From: Tardibacter chloracetimidivorans
GTDB taxonomy: Bacteria > Pseudomonadota > Alphaproteobacteria > Sphingomonadales > Sphingomonadaceae
NCBI RefSeq assembly: GCF_001890385.1
Contig: NZ_CP018221.1
Coordinates: forward strand, 2,095,501 to 2,159,500
Direction of reading: 5' to 3'
DNA: 64,000 nt
The position numbers and the translations under genes were made by a program. Of this stretch, positions 35,782 to 45,530 are shown in pieces (position 1 is the stretch's first letter; the number at the start of each line of letters is the position of its first letter). The notes beneath the pieces are model-generated. The model saw only the letters and a list, made by a program, of their open reading frames with translations. It was not told the DNA's origin and ran no database searches.

Positions 35782-36351
35782 ATGTCCATTGAAGATGACG
35801 CCCTGACAGCGCGGCTGGCGATGGAACCATTGGGACCGATCCGGCAACTCGGCTTCGTGGTACGCGACCTCAACCAGGCGATCCGTGCATGGACCGACAT
35901 TGGCGTGGGGCCTTTCTACGTCGCCGAATCGCCTGAGATCAGCGATCAACTCTATTTCGGCAAACCGACGGCTTCACGCGTAAGGGGCGCCTGGTCCTAT
36001 GCCGGCAAAATGCAGATCGAGTTGCTCGAACTGATGAACGACGGACCGTCACTGTTGCGCGACTTCGCACTCAAGCAGGGCCAGGGCCTGCAGCACATGG
36101 CTTATTGGGTTGAGACGTTCGACGACGTCCTGGCACAACTGCAAAAGCAAGGATATGTCGTTGGGCAAACCGGCTCACCCCTTGGTGAACATAGCCGCTT
36201 TGCTTATGTCTTTCAGCCGTCTCGACCAGATTCGATAGTTGAGATCTCCGAATATCTGGGAACCAAGCGGGCGCTGTACGAGGCGATTGAAATGCATTCC
36301 CAGAATTGGGACGGTCGAGATCCGATCCGCACTTGGTCGCCTTTGTCCTAG
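35782..36351 (+). CDS. VOC-family (glyoxalase-fold) protein 2
   Basis: The 189-residue protein has the paired VOC modules: IRQLGFVVRDLNQAIRAWTD with GVGPFYVAE, and LQHMAYWVETFDDVLAQLQK with RFAYVFQP and SIVEISEY. Candidate metal ligands are His in LQHMAYW and Glu in VEISEY. It is clearly of the same subfamily as the protein at 6915-7466 (shared GPFYV/GPWFL, QLYFGKPT/QLYCGEPT and MQIELLELMND/MQYEIIQQLDD blocks). It may epimerise or isomerise a CoA thioester or ring fragment. The start ATG follows AAAGGACCGCCGAC. The frame is open further upstream but without support. Confidence 0.72.
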   Translation: MSIEDDALTARLAMEPLGPIRQLGFVVRDLNQAIRAWTDIGVGPFYVAESPEISDQLYFGKPTASRVRGAWSYAGKMQIELLELMNDGPSLLRDFALKQGQGLQHMAYWVETFDDVLAQLQKQGYVVGQTGSPLGEHSRFAYVFQPSRPDSIVEISEYLGTKRALYEAIEMHSQNWDGRDPIRTWSPLS

Positions 36352-36654
36352 TGCGCGGATGATCGCCCTTTGACAACAGCGGGGCTTTCATCATGTGTTT
36401 CCCACAGCAACGCGAGTTCGTCCTTTTGGATTCTCGGGGTGATCGGGCAACGCAGTGGAGCCTGAGCCGGTAGGCCTCGGGTTTCGCGCCCCGATATGTC
36501 CCACGCGCACGCACACCTGGCGCAATCATCAAAATTAGCATGTAGACTCTGACTATAAAGTCAGATATGTAACCTTGCATTCTCCAATCATGGCCGCGCG
36601 TGCCCCGATCGGCTCACGCTTCGCCTGTTTGGCAGTCCCGAATGAGGAAACGCG
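36352..36654. other. Intergenic region with promoter of the eight-gene beta-oxidation operon
   Basis: No gene is supported in these 303 bases. The strongest feature is the operator at 36550-36563 near the thiolase start. Confidence 0.6.
36550..36563. promoter_or_regulatory. Island operator copy 6 (18-bp extended palindrome)
   Basis: TGACTATAAAGTCA sits inside the longer repeat TCTGACT-ATAA-AGTCAGA, the most extended copy. It lies 92 bases upstream of the first gene of the thiolase-to-epoxide-hydrolase run. Confidence 0.65.
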
Positions 36655-37884
36655 ATGGAAGAGATTTTCATTGTCGGCGTAGGAATGACCCGCTTCGGCA
36701 AGCACCGCGACCGATCCGTAAAGTCGCTCGTTGCCGAAGCTGTCGGCAATGCTCTGTCCGACGCCAACGCCCAGCAGGGAGACGTCGGCGCCGCGGTATT
36801 TTCCAATATAACGCAAGGGATCATGGAAGGGCAGCATGCCATCCGTGGTCAGGTAGCCTTGCGAAGCATGGGTTTCTCGGAAATCCCGATCGTCAACGTC
36901 GAGAATGCTTGCGCGGGCGGCGCCACGGCTCTCCATCAAGCCGCGATGATGCTCAGGGCCGGGCTCACCGACGTAGCCTTGGCAATCGGTGTCGAGAAGA
37001 TGCACTCGGACGACAAGCTGAAGTCGTCGGCAATTTTCGATGGCGGTTGGGACGTTCACGATCTGGATGCGATAGCAGAGCGCCTGACCGCGATCGGCAA
37101 CGGCCTCTCTCCGCCACCGGGAACGCCGGAAGGCGTGCGGAGCCCCTTCATGGAGCTTTATGCGTCGGTCACGCGCGGCCACATGCGCATGTTCGGCACC
37201 ACGCAAGAGCATCTCGCGGCGGTGGCGTCCAAAAATCACCGACACTCCACAATGAACCCTCTCGCTCAATACCAACAGGATATGAGTATCGAGGAGGTCC
37301 TGAACGCTCCGATGATTGCATGGCCCCTCACCTTGCCGATGTGCTCCCCCATCAGCGATGGTGCCGCCGCAGCGCTGCTATGCACGCGCGCGGCGCTAAG
37401 CCGCTTCAACGACGCTGCTCCAGTTCGACTGCTTTCGACCGTGCTCACGAGCGGGAGTGATCGCGAATGGGCAGAGTTTGACAGGCATCTGTGCCGGAAG
37501 GCCGCGATGAAAGCCTATGAGGAGGCGGGGATCGGTCCGTCGGACGTGTCGGTCGCCGAGGTTCACGATGCATCTGCGTTTGCCGAGATCATTCAGGTCG
37601 AGAATCTCGGCTTTTGCGAAGTGGGTCAAGGTGGGTGGATCGCGGCTCGAGGGGAGACCGCCCTGGGGGGACGAATCCCGGTCAATCCGTCGGGAGGTCT
37701 CGAGTCGAAAGGTCATCCGATTTCGGCCACCGGGCTGGGTCAGATTCATGAACTGGTTACCCAGCTCAGGGGTCGGGCGGGTCCTCGCCAAGTCGCGGGC
37801 GCTCGTATTGCGGTCGCCGAAAACGGGGGCGGTCACCACGGGGTCGAGGAAGCAGCGGCTGTCGTGACGGTTCTCGCCGCCTGA
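36655..37884 (+). CDS. Thiolase, SCP2/lipid-transfer-protein type
   Basis: The 409-residue protein shows the thiolase nucleophile in VENACAGGATALHQAA (C86), the SCP-x-type His in EVHDASAFAEIIQ, and the second His in NPSGGLESKGHPISATGLGQ. The final Cys of classical thiolases is replaced by a glycine-rich AENGGGHHG segment, as in SCP2 thiolases. These enzymes cleave 3-oxoacyl-CoAs that are branched or attached to rings, or act as aldolase partners in steroid side-chain cleavage. It begins an eight-gene rightward run. The start ATG follows GAGGAAACGCG. Confidence 0.87.
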   Translation: MEEIFIVGVGMTRFGKHRDRSVKSLVAEAVGNALSDANAQQGDVGAAVFSNITQGIMEGQHAIRGQVALRSMGFSEIPIVNVENACAGGATALHQAAMMLRAGLTDVALAIGVEKMHSDDKLKSSAIFDGGWDVHDLDAIAERLTAIGNGLSPPPGTPEGVRSPFMELYASVTRGHMRMFGTTQEHLAAVASKNHRHSTMNPLAQYQQDMSIEEVLNAPMIAWPLTLPMCSPISDGAAAALLCTRAALSRFNDAAPVRLLSTVLTSGSDREWAEFDRHLCRKAAMKAYEEAGIGPSDVSVAEVHDASAFAEIIQVENLGFCEVGQGGWIAARGETALGGRIPVNPSGGLESKGHPISATGLGQIHELVTQLRGRAGPRQVAGARIAVAENGGGHHGVEEAAAVVTVLAA

Positions 37885-37944
37885 CCTAGGCGGTCACTGG
37901 TCGTTCCAGGAACACCGGCCGCGAGCAGATTTGGAAGGAGCGGT

Positions 37945-39192
37945 ATGGATTTCTCTCTTACGCAGCGTGAACGGGATTTTAGCGGACGCGTGCGCGAATT
38001 TATGGTTCGTGAAGTTCGACCGTCATTGAAGGGCTACGCACAGGAGCTCGCGACCGGCGATCGATGGAAGCCGCTGCAAACGATCGAGCAGCTTAAGGAC
38101 AAGGCCAGGGGCGCCGGGCTTTGGAATCTGTTCATGCCGCCGTCGGGCGGACAGTCGCATGTCGATGACACGTTCGAGTTTTCTGGAGAGCGGCTCACCA
38201 ACGTCGAATATGCGCTGTGCGCTGAAGAGATGGGCCGGATCGGCTGGGCCTCCGAGGTTTTCAACTGTTCGGCTCCGGACACCGGGAACATGGAAGTTCT
38301 CCATCGTTACGGGACACGGGCGCACAAGGACCGCTGGCTCAGACCGCTGATGGACGGCGAGATCCGCTCTGCTTTCCTCATGACGGAACCCGACGTCGCA
38401 TCATCCGACGCCACCAACATTGGTACGTCCATTCGGCGCGACGGCGAGCATTATGTCATCAACGGGCGTAAATGGTGGTCGTCGGGCGCCGGCGATCCGC
38501 GCTGCAAGCTCGCGATCCTGATGGGCAAAACCGATCCGCAGGCAGAAGTTCACCGCCAGCAGGCCATGATCCTGGTCGACCTCGATACGCCTGGCGTCAA
38601 GATCGAGCGGCTCCTCTCCGTCTATGGCTATGATCATGCCCCTCATGGTCACGCAGAGGTGACGCTCACCGATGTGCGGGTGCCGGTAGAAAATCTGCTG
38701 CTCGGCGAAGGGCGTGGCTTCGAGATCGCGCAAGGGCGTCTGGGGCCCGGCCGCATTCATCATTGCATGCGGACGATCGGTCTGGCTGAAGAGGCGCTTG
38801 AAGCGATGATCAGGCGCCTCGGGTCGCGCACGGTGTTCGGCAAGCGCATTTCAGAACATTCCGTTTGGGAAGAGCGGATCGCGCGGGCACGCATCGACAT
38901 CGAAATGACACGACTCCTCTGCCTCAAGGCCGCCGACATGATGGACAGAGCCGGCAACAAGATTGCCCGGAACGAAATCGCGATGATCAAGGTCCAGGCA
39001 CCGCATATGGCGCTCGCCATCATCGACGATGCGATCCAGGCGCATGGCGGCGGCGGCGTGTCCGGCGATTTTGAGCTCGCTGCCGATTGGGCTCATGTCC
39101 GGTCGCTGCGGTTCGCCGACGGACCGGATGAAGTCCACGCGCGCGCGATTGCACGTTCCGAATTCGCCAAGTATCGGGACGAAAGACGGTGA
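37945..39192 (+). CDS. Acyl-CoA dehydrogenase, ACAD10/11-LvaC type
   Basis: The 415-residue protein has the ACAD layout: LWNLFMPP and [15 protein letters not shown] in the N-terminal helices, FAD signature [15 protein letters not shown], middle domain [37 protein letters not shown], and C-terminal [16 protein letters not shown]. The [15 protein letters not shown] and [11 protein letters not shown] segments are those of ACAD10/ACAD11-like enzymes. Its stop overlaps the GTG start of the adjacent kinase gene, matching the domain pairing that is fused in animal ACAD10/11. With the kinase it could convert 4-hydroxyacyl-CoA into an enoyl/3-hydroxy form through a phosphorylated intermediate, as shown for Lva and ACAD10/11 systems. 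That role is inferred from family and pairing. Confidence 0.88.
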   Translation: MDFSLTQRERDFSGRVREFMVREVRPSLKGYAQELATGDRWKPLQTIEQLKDKARGAGLWNLFMPPSGGQSHVDDTFEFSGERLTNVEYALCAEEMGRIGWASEVFNCSAPDTGNMEVLHRYGTRAHKDRWLRPLMDGEIRSAFLMTEPDVASSDATNIGTSIRRDGEHYVINGRKWWSSGAGDPRCKLAILMGKTDPQAEVHRQQAMILVDLDTPGVKIERLLSVYGYDHAPHGHAEVTLTDVRVPVENLLLGEGRGFEIAQGRLGPGRIHHCMRTIGLAEEALEAMIRRLGSRTVFGKRISEHSVWEERIARARIDIEMTRLLCLKAADMMDRAGNKIARNEIAMIKVQAPHMALAIIDDAIQAHGGGGVSGDFELAADWAHVRSLRFADGPDEVHARAIARSEFAKYRDERR

Positions 39193-40214
39193 GCGACCTC
39201 GACGAGGCCGTTCTTGAACGCTGGCTGCAGGGCGTAGTGCCGGGCTTCACCAAGCTGGCATCCCTGGAGAAGTTTCCCGGCGGTCAATCCAACCCGACCT
39301 ACAGGGTTGCCACGGCGGGCAAAAGCTACGTGCTTCGTCGAAAGCCATTCGGACAATTGCTGCCGTCCGCGCATGCGGTCGAGCGCGAATTTCGCCTTAT
39401 GTCGGCGCTGCACCCGACCGGCTTCCCGACCCCGGCTCCCATCGCGCTGTGTGACGACGCGACCGTGATCGGGACCACCTTCTATCTGATGGAGCTGGTA
39501 GAAGGGCGAACTTTCTGGGATGGATCATTGCCCGGCCTGCAACTGGCTGAGCGACGCGCCTACTATGAGGCCATGGTCGATACATTGGCTGCGCTGCACC
39601 GCCTCGATCATCAGGCGCTCGGCCTGGGAGATTTCGGGCGACCCGGTAACTTTTTCGCGCGTCAGGTCGATCGCTGGACGAAGCAGTACCGGGCCGCGCA
39701 GACCGACGATATCCCGGAGATTGAACAGTTGATCGAATGGCTGCCCCGCACTGTTCCCGAACAGACTCGTGCCTCGATCATCCATGGCGACTACCGGATC
39801 GACAATCTCATCTATGGAGTGGAGGAACCTCGGGTCCAGGCAGTTCTCGACTGGGAGCTGGCGACTATCGGAGACCCGCTCGCCGATTTCACTTATCTCG
39901 CGATGAATTGGGCGATACCGTTCGATGGGCGATCAGGTCTCGGTGGTCTTGACCTGGAGCAGGCGGGCTTGCCTTCGCTTCAGGACATGATCGCCCGCTA
40001 TTGCGAGGCCGCGGGGCGCGACGGCCTACCCGATCTCCACTGGTATTTCGCTTATAACCTGTTTCGCCTGGCGGGCATCGTCCAGGGGGTCAAGAAGCGG
40101 CTGGCCGACGGCAATGCGTCGAGCGCGGAAGCCGCGGCAACCGCCGCCCGGGTCCTGCCTCTCGCAAGATCCGCTTGGGCAGAGGCACGCAAAGCCGGCG
40201 CCACAGGCAATTAG
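39189..40214 (+). CDS. APH-family kinase, ACAD10/11-LvaA type (hydroxyacyl-CoA kinase)
   Basis: The 341-residue protein is an aminoglycoside-phosphotransferase-fold kinase: nucleotide loop [12 protein letters not shown], Lys/Arg region [10 protein letters not shown], Brenner motif HGDYRIDN (H199, D201, N206) and metal-binding D221 in [12 protein letters not shown]. The SNPTY and LRRKP segments mark the ACAD10/11 kinase-domain and LvaA group, not antibiotic resistance. In those systems it phosphorylates the 4-hydroxyl of a 4-hydroxyacyl-CoA. The GTG start at 39189 overlaps the ACAD stop by 4 bases. It is followed 9 bases later by an SDR. This pairing implies that a 4-hydroxyacyl-CoA is an intermediate in the island pathway. 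Confidence 0.87.
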   Translation: MSDLDEAVLERWLQGVVPGFTKLASLEKFPGGQSNPTYRVATAGKSYVLRRKPFGQLLPSAHAVEREFRLMSALHPTGFPTPAPIALCDDATVIGTTFYLMELVEGRTFWDGSLPGLQLAERRAYYEAMVDTLAALHRLDHQALGLGDFGRPGNFFARQVDRWTKQYRAAQTDDIPEIEQLIEWLPRTVPEQTRASIIHGDYRIDNLIYGVEEPRVQAVLDWELATIGDPLADFTYLAMNWAIPFDGRSGLGGLDLEQAGLPSLQDMIARYCEAAGRDGLPDLHWYFAYNLFRLAGIVQGVKKRLADGNASSAEAAATAARVLPLARSAWAEARKAGATGN

Positions 40215-40223
40215 GAGATGGTC

Positions 40224-41000
40224 ATGGACTTGTTCGATCTATCGGAAAAGGTTGCGGTCATCACAGGCTCGTCGCGCGGTATCGGCCGCGCGATTGCAGA
40301 GGCCTATGCGGCTGCGGGAGCTCGCGTCGTCATTTCGAGCCGCAAGCAGGCAGCCTGTGACGAGGTCGCCGCTGCCATCAACGCCAAGTACGGCAAAGGA
40401 CGCGCCGTGGCGATCGCCGCGAGCATTTCGGACAAGGCGGCGCTCGAAATGCTGGTCAGGCGCACGCGCGAGGTGTTCGATCGTATCGACGTGCTCGTCT
40501 GCAACGCCGCGTCCAACCCCTATTACGGCCCGATGGCGGGGATCAGCGACGATCAGTTTCGCAAAATCTTCGACAACAACGTGCTCGCAAACCACTGGCT
40601 GATCTCGATGGTGGCTCCGGAAATGATCGAGCGCCGTGATGGCGCGATCATCATCATCTCGTCCATCGGCGGATTGATTGGATCGGATGTCATTGGAGCA
40701 TATCATGTCTCCAAGGCAGCCGACTTTCAGCTTGCGCGAAATCTCGCCGTCGAATTCGGGCCGCACAACGTCCGGGTCAATGCGGTGGCGCCGGGCGTCA
40801 TTCGAACCGACTTCGCCCGAGCCTTGTGGGAGGCGCCCGAGGCGGAAGCCGCACTTCGGCGGTCGACCCCGCTCGGACGGATTGGAGAGCCGCACGAGAT
40901 CGCGGGAGCTGCAGTGTTTCTGGGATCGAAGGCTGGGGCCTACATGACCGGGCAGAGCATCGTGATCGATGGCGGCACGACGATACGGAGCAGCCCATAA
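40224..41000 (+). CDS. Short-chain dehydrogenase/reductase (DHRS4-like)
   Basis: This 258-residue classical SDR carries TGSSRGIG (cofactor), SSRKQ after beta-2 (NADP-type basic residues), NAASNPYYG, catalytic Ser in IISSIGG, and Tyr-x3-Lys in YHVSK. The start ATG 40224 has GGAG at a proper distance; ATG 40218 touches the same GGAG and is unlikely. The NAASNP signature is typical of the SDRs that accompany ACAD10/11-like genes. It could oxidise the hydroxyacyl-CoA formed by the ACAD/kinase pair. Confidence 0.82.
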   Translation: MDLFDLSEKVAVITGSSRGIGRAIAEAYAAAGARVVISSRKQAACDEVAAAINAKYGKGRAVAIAASISDKAALEMLVRRTREVFDRIDVLVCNAASNPYYGPMAGISDDQFRKIFDNNVLANHWLISMVAPEMIERRDGAIIIISSIGGLIGSDVIGAYHVSKAADFQLARNLAVEFGPHNVRVNAVAPGVIRTDFARALWEAPEAEAALRRSTPLGRIGEPHEIAGAAVFLGSKAGAYMTGQSIVIDGGTTIRSSP

Positions 41001-41163
41001 TCGGCTCACCAAATAACAGACCTCTTCCGAGACAGAGAATCTGGAGACTGACTTTTTCGCTATCCATCAGCAACCGGCGAAAGCCAGTTCCGAGAATGTC
41101 CCACCAGCTGCGTTCGCGCAAAGCATTGCAGCGACACACCATTCCTTCGAGTGAGACGAGCCA

Positions 41164-43194
41164 GTGATCGAAACCAAGCTTCATGACGACGTTCTCGAGA
41201 TCGTTCTTGCCAATGCGCCGGTCAACGCGCTCGGTGCGGGTGTACGCTTCGCACTTTCCCAGGCTATCGAGAATGCGCAGACAGACGTTCATGTCAGGGT
41301 GATCGTGATCCGAGGGGCAGGCAAACTGTTCTCGGGCGGTGCGGATATCACCGAGTTCGACCAGCCGCCTACCGGCTGCACGCTCCCCGCAGTCATCGAC
41401 GCGATCGAGGCGAGCTCCAAGCCTGTTGTCGCCGCAATCCATGGGATGGCCCTGGGCGGTGGCTTGGAGATTGCACTCGGTTGCCATTACCGTCTGGCCA
41501 CCAGGACAGCAAAACTCGGGCTCCCGGAGGTCTCGCTCGGAATTCTGCCTGGCGCAGGCGGAACACAACGTCTGCCGCGACTTGTCGGCCTGGAGGCCGC
41601 CTTGGATATGATCGTCTCCGGCAGCCCCGTGAGCGCATCGAAGGCGCTCGAAATAGGCCTCGTCAATCAACTCATCGACGAGCAGGGATTGGCGGCAAAC
41701 GCAATCGCCTATGCCCGGACGATCGATGCGCCCCGACGGACCCGGGATCGGCGCGTGTCCAGTGATGCGGGCGCATTCGAGCGCTTTGCTGCCGCGAACG
41801 CTCGCAAGATCAAGGATCTCGACGCTCCCAAGGCGTGCATTGCTGCGATCAAGGCGTCTGTCGATCTTCCGTTCGACGAGGGCCAGGCGCTTGAGCGCGA
41901 ACTGTTTGCCGAACTGGTCGCCGGAGCCCAGTCGACGGCGTTGCGTCACGCATTCTTCGCCGAGCGTGCGGCCGGCAAAGTCCTTGGCCTGGCCAAAGAG
42001 ACACCGCGTCGGCCGATCACCAAGATCGGAGTCATCGGCGCGGGTACGATGGGCGGCGGTATTTCGATGAACTTCCTCTCGGCGGGAATTGGCGTGACGA
42101 TCGTCGATATGACCGGAGAAGCGCTCGAACGCGGCGTTGGACTGATGCGGGCGAACTATGAGGCGAGCGCGAGGAAAGGTCGGCTGTCGAGCGAGCAGGT
42201 GAAAGAGGCGATGGACCTGCTCACGCCGACGCTGGATTTTGACGCGCTTGAAGATTGCGACCTCATCATCGAGGCCGTCTATGAGAATATGGCGGTGAAG
42301 AAAGAGATCTTCGCTCGGCTGGACGATATCGCCAAACCCGGCGCGATCCTCGCCTCGAACACCTCGTATCTGTCGATCGACGAGATCGCTTCGGTGACCA
42401 ATCGGCCGGCCGACGTTCTGGGCCTGCACTTCTTCTCGCCGGCCAATGTTATGAAACTCGTCGAAGTGGTACGCGGCGCCAAGACCGCGGACGATGTACT
42501 TGCAACCGGGATGAGTATTGCTCGCACGATAGGCAAGGTGCCAGTCGTCGCTCGCGTCTGCTATGGCTTCATCGGCAACCGTATGCTGATCCCGCGTCAG
42601 GACAATGCCTACGCCATGCTTCTCGAAGGCGCCACACCCGAGCAGATCGACCGCGTTCACACGGACTTCGGCATGCCCATGGGACCGTTGCAGATGATCG
42701 ACCTTGCCGGGGTGGACATCGGGTGGCACCGCGATACCGACCGCGTCGAAAGCTTGCAGGATGCTCTTTGCGCCGCAGGGCGGTGGGGTCAAAAGACGAA
42801 GGCCGGCTTTTACGACTATGATGATAAGCGCAAGCCTACACCTTCGCCGGTTGTGGCGGAGATCATCGACGATTTCCGCAACCGCGCAGGGCTGAAACGG
42901 CGCGCCATCTCTGACGACGAGATCGTCGCGCGAACGCTGTACACGATGGTCAATGAAGGCGCGAAAATCCTGGAAGAAGATATCGCCCAACGTGCCTCTG
43001 ACATCGATGTCGTCTGGCTTTATGGATATGGTTGGCCCCGGCACAAGGGCGGCCCGATGTTCTGGGCAGATCAGATCGGGCTGGCGACTGTCGTGCAGGG
43101 GCTTGAGCGCTACGCCGCCCGGATCGGTGAAGACTTCTCGATAGCATCGCTGCTCTCCCGGCGCGCCGTTGACGGTGGCTCACTAGAGAAATGA
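41164..43194 (+). CDS. FadB-like bifunctional enoyl-CoA hydratase / 3-hydroxyacyl-CoA dehydrogenase
   Basis: The 676-residue protein combines a crotonase domain (about 1-190; [15 protein letters not shown] and [16 protein letters not shown] keep both catalytic Glu) with a 3-hydroxyacyl-CoA dehydrogenase (NAD motif [15 protein letters not shown] near residue 290, [13 protein letters not shown] with the catalytic His, then two C-terminal helical domains, [14 protein letters not shown]). It hydrates a 2-enoyl-CoA and oxidises the product to 3-oxoacyl-CoA. The start is GTG 41164. It is followed by a degradative thiolase, so a full beta-oxidation turn is encoded. The 163-base gap from the SDR holds no gene. 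Confidence 0.92.
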   Translation: MIETKLHDDVLEIVLANAPVNALGAGVRFALSQAIENAQTDVHVRVIVIRGAGKLFSGGADITEFDQPPTGCTLPAVIDAIEASSKPVVAAIHGMALGGGLEIALGCHYRLATRTAKLGLPEVSLGILPGAGGTQRLPRLVGLEAALDMIVSGSPVSASKALEIGLVNQLIDEQGLAANAIAYARTIDAPRRTRDRRVSSDAGAFERFAAANARKIKDLDAPKACIAAIKASVDLPFDEGQALERELFAELVAGAQSTALRHAFFAERAAGKVLGLAKETPRRPITKIGVIGAGTMGGGISMNFLSAGIGVTIVDMTGEALERGVGLMRANYEASARKGRLSSEQVKEAMDLLTPTLDFDALEDCDLIIEAVYENMAVKKEIFARLDDIAKPGAILASNTSYLSIDEIASVTNRPADVLGLHFFSPANVMKLVEVVRGAKTADDVLATGMSIARTIGKVPVVARVCYGFIGNRMLIPRQDNAYAMLLEGATPEQIDRVHTDFGMPMGPLQMIDLAGVDIGWHRDTDRVESLQDALCAAGRWGQKTKAGFYDYDDKRKPTPSPVVAEIIDDFRNRAGLKRRAISDDEIVARTLYTMVNEGAKILEEDIAQRASDIDVVWLYGYGWPRHKGGPMFWADQIGLATVVQGLERYAARIGEDFSIASLLSRRAVDGGSLEK

Positions 43195-43263
43195 CATCAT
43201 ACGCTCTCTGCTTATATCCTGCCGCCACAACCAACGAATCGATCAAACTGCAAAGGACTTCCC

Positions 43264-44436
43264 ATGCGCGACGCGGTCATCGTTTCCACAGCCCGCACGC
43301 CAATCGGCCGTGCCTATAAGGGCGCCTTCAATGCAACACCGTCTCCAACGCTCGCAGCCCATGCGATTCGCGCAGCAGTGGAGCGGTCGCGCATCGATCC
43401 AGCAGAGATAGACGACGTCGTTCTGGGGGCCGCGATGCCGCAAGGCGTTCAGCACACCATCGGACGCACCGCGGCACTGCGCGCCGGCCTGCCAGTTGCG
43501 GTTTCCGGCATGACGATCGACCGCCAGTGCGCCTCGGGCCTCATGGCAATTGCGACAGCCGCAAAGCAGATCATCGTTGATCGGATGGATGTGGTGGTCG
43601 CTGGCGGTGTTGAATCGATCTCGATGGTGCAGACAAAGGAGATGCGGGCCACCCCCGACCCTGAGCTGCTCGCGATGGTCCCCGACATCTATATGCCCAT
43701 GCTTCAAACGGCCGAGGTCGTGGCGAAGCGCTACTCCATCTCGCGGGAGCGGCAAGACGGCTATGGCCTTCTCTCACAACGGCGTACGGCTGAAGCGCAA
43801 GCGGCGGGCGTTTTCGATACGGAGATCGTCCCTGTCACCGCGACCATGTCTGTCACCGACAAGGCGACGGGCAAAACATCTGCACGGACGGTGACTCTTT
43901 CGAAGGACGAGGGCAATCGGCCTGAAACGAGCGCAGAAGGACTGGCTTCACTCAAGCCGGTAATCGACGGTGGCGCGATCACCGCCGGCAATGCGTCGCA
44001 GCTTTCCGACGGGGCCTCGGCCTGTGTCGTCATGGAGGCTGGTCTCGCCGCCCAGCGGGGCCTTCAGCCGCTCGGACGCTACGTCGGGATGGCCACCGCT
44101 GGCACTGAACCTGATGAAATGGGGATCGGCCCGGTGTTCGCGGTTCCCAAGCTGCTCAAGCGTTTCGGCCTCAGCATCGATGACATCGGGCTCTGGGAGC
44201 TGAACGAAGCCTTTGCCGTGCAGGTACTCTATTGCCAGGATCGCCTCGGTATTCCAATCGAACGACTCAACGTCAGCGGCGGCGCCATCTCGATTGGGCA
44301 TCCCTACGGCATGTCCGGTGCGCGCATGGTCGGCCATGCCCTGATCGAGGGAAAAAGGCGTGGAGCCCGGCACGTCGTGGTGACAATGTGTGTCGGCGGC
44401 GGAATGGGAGCGGCGGGATTGTTCGAGGTGCTTTGA
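43264..44436 (+). CDS. Degradative acetyl-CoA acyltransferase (thiolase, FadA-like)
   Basis: The 390-residue thiolase has the acylated Cys in [13 protein letters not shown] (C89), the His in [18 protein letters not shown] and the final Cys in [17 protein letters not shown], so the catalytic triad is complete. It cleaves 3-oxoacyl-CoA with CoA to release acetyl- or propionyl-CoA. It pairs with the FadB-like gene 69 bases upstream. The stop overlaps the ATG of the oxidoreductase gene. The start ATG follows AAAGGACTTCCC. Confidence 0.92.
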   Translation: MRDAVIVSTARTPIGRAYKGAFNATPSPTLAAHAIRAAVERSRIDPAEIDDVVLGAAMPQGVQHTIGRTAALRAGLPVAVSGMTIDRQCASGLMAIATAAKQIIVDRMDVVVAGGVESISMVQTKEMRATPDPELLAMVPDIYMPMLQTAEVVAKRYSISRERQDGYGLLSQRRTAEAQAAGVFDTEIVPVTATMSVTDKATGKTSARTVTLSKDEGNRPETSAEGLASLKPVIDGGAITAGNASQLSDGASACVVMEAGLAAQRGLQPLGRYVGMATAGTEPDEMGIGPVFAVPKLLKRFGLSIDDIGLWELNEAFAVQVLYCQDRLGIPIERLNVSGGAISIGHPYGMSGARMVGHALIEGKRRGARHVVVTMCVGGGMGAAGLFEVL

Positions 44437-45458
44437 TGAAGGCACTGCTCTCGACCGTTGCCGGCGGGTCGGAGACCCTTGAACTGCGTGACGTGCCGAT
44501 ACCGGACCCGGCGGCTGGTGAATTGCGTGTCCGGGTCCTCGCATGCGCAATCAACTATCCTGACGTGTTGATCATCGAGGACCGATACCAGTTTAAGCCT
44601 CCGCGTCCCTTTTCGCCCGGCGTCGAACTTTGTGGTGTGGTTGATGAGATCGGGAAAGGCGTGGAAGGTTGGCACCGCGGCGACGTTCTCCTCGCGACTT
44701 GCAGTCACGGAGGGCTGGCGGAGTATTGCGTCGTAGCTGCAGGCAACGCTTTTCGCCTGCCCGCCAACAAGGACCCCGCTGAGGGGGCCGCCCTCCTCCT
44801 GACCTATGCAACGGCGCTCCACGCGCTTCGGGACAGAGCCGCACTCAAGCCAGACGAGACGCTGCTCGTCCTGGGCGCAGCTGGCGGCGTCGGCCTGGCC
44901 GCGATCGAGGTCGGCAAGGCAATGGGCGCCCGGGTCGTCGCCGCAGTGTCAAGCGAAGGAAAAGCGCTGGCGGCGGCACAGGCCGGCGCGGATCGAACTC
45001 TTGTTTATCCGCTCGACTTCTCGGATCGCGCCGTCGCCAAGTCGCTGGCCGACGGTTTCAAGAGCGCGGTCGGGCCGCACGGGGCGCATGTCGTGTTCGA
45101 TCCGGTGGGCGGCGACTATGCGGAGCCAGCACTACGCAGCATTGCCTGGGAGGGGCGTTATCTCGTCCTTGGATTCACCGCTGGCATTCCCCGGGTCCCA
45201 CTTAACCTGGCGCTGCTGAAGTCATGTGACATAAGAGGCGTATTCTGGGGTGCGTTCGCTCAGAATGAGCCCGCCAGACATCGCCAGCACGTAACGCAGT
45301 TGCTCCGCTGGTGGGAGGAGGGGCTCATTCGGCCGCGCATAGACAGGGTTTATGCGCTGGTCGAAGGCGGGCACGCCTTGGCAAGGCTCGCCAGCCGTTC
45401 CGCCATCGGGAAGGTTGTCGTCTCGATCGCTGACGCGAAACCTGTTGCGGACCGGTAA
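44436..45458 (+). CDS. NADPH:quinone oxidoreductase / zinc-less MDR-family reductase
   Basis: The 340-residue protein belongs to the medium-chain dehydrogenase/reductase family. It has INYPDVLIIEDRYQFKPPRPF and SPGVELCGVVDEIG in the catalytic domain and LVLGAAGGVGLAAIEVGKAMGA as the NAD(P) fold. The zinc-ligand pattern of alcohol dehydrogenases is missing, so quinone/enone/enoyl reductase activity is expected (QOR-like). It overlaps the thiolase stop by one base. It may reduce a 2-enoyl intermediate such as a dienoyl-CoA. No more specific role can be read. Confidence 0.82.
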   Translation: MKALLSTVAGGSETLELRDVPIPDPAAGELRVRVLACAINYPDVLIIEDRYQFKPPRPFSPGVELCGVVDEIGKGVEGWHRGDVLLATCSHGGLAEYCVVAAGNAFRLPANKDPAEGAALLLTYATALHALRDRAALKPDETLLVLGAAGGVGLAAIEVGKAMGARVVAAVSSEGKALAAAQAGADRTLVYPLDFSDRAVAKSLADGFKSAVGPHGAHVVFDPVGGDYAEPALRSIAWEGRYLVLGFTAGIPRVPLNLALLKSCDIRGVFWGAFAQNEPARHRQHVTQLLRWWEEGLIRPRIDRVYALVEGGHALARLASRSAIGKVVVSIADAKPVADR

Positions 45459-45530
45459 TCGCCTACGTCGGACCATCAGCCATGAACCCAGACGCCATAG
45501 CGCGATCATGCGAACTTCGAGGAAGCGTCG

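Noticed and set aside
39189-40214. Aminoglycoside resistance kinase
   Set aside because: The APH fold is shared, but the SNPTY and LRRKP segments and the overlap with an ACAD fit the hydroxyacyl-CoA kinase group.
40798-43044. A 748-codon open frame on the minus strand opposite the FadB-like gene
   Set aside because: It is a high-GC antisense shadow; the plus strand encodes a complete two-enzyme protein with all catalytic motifs.
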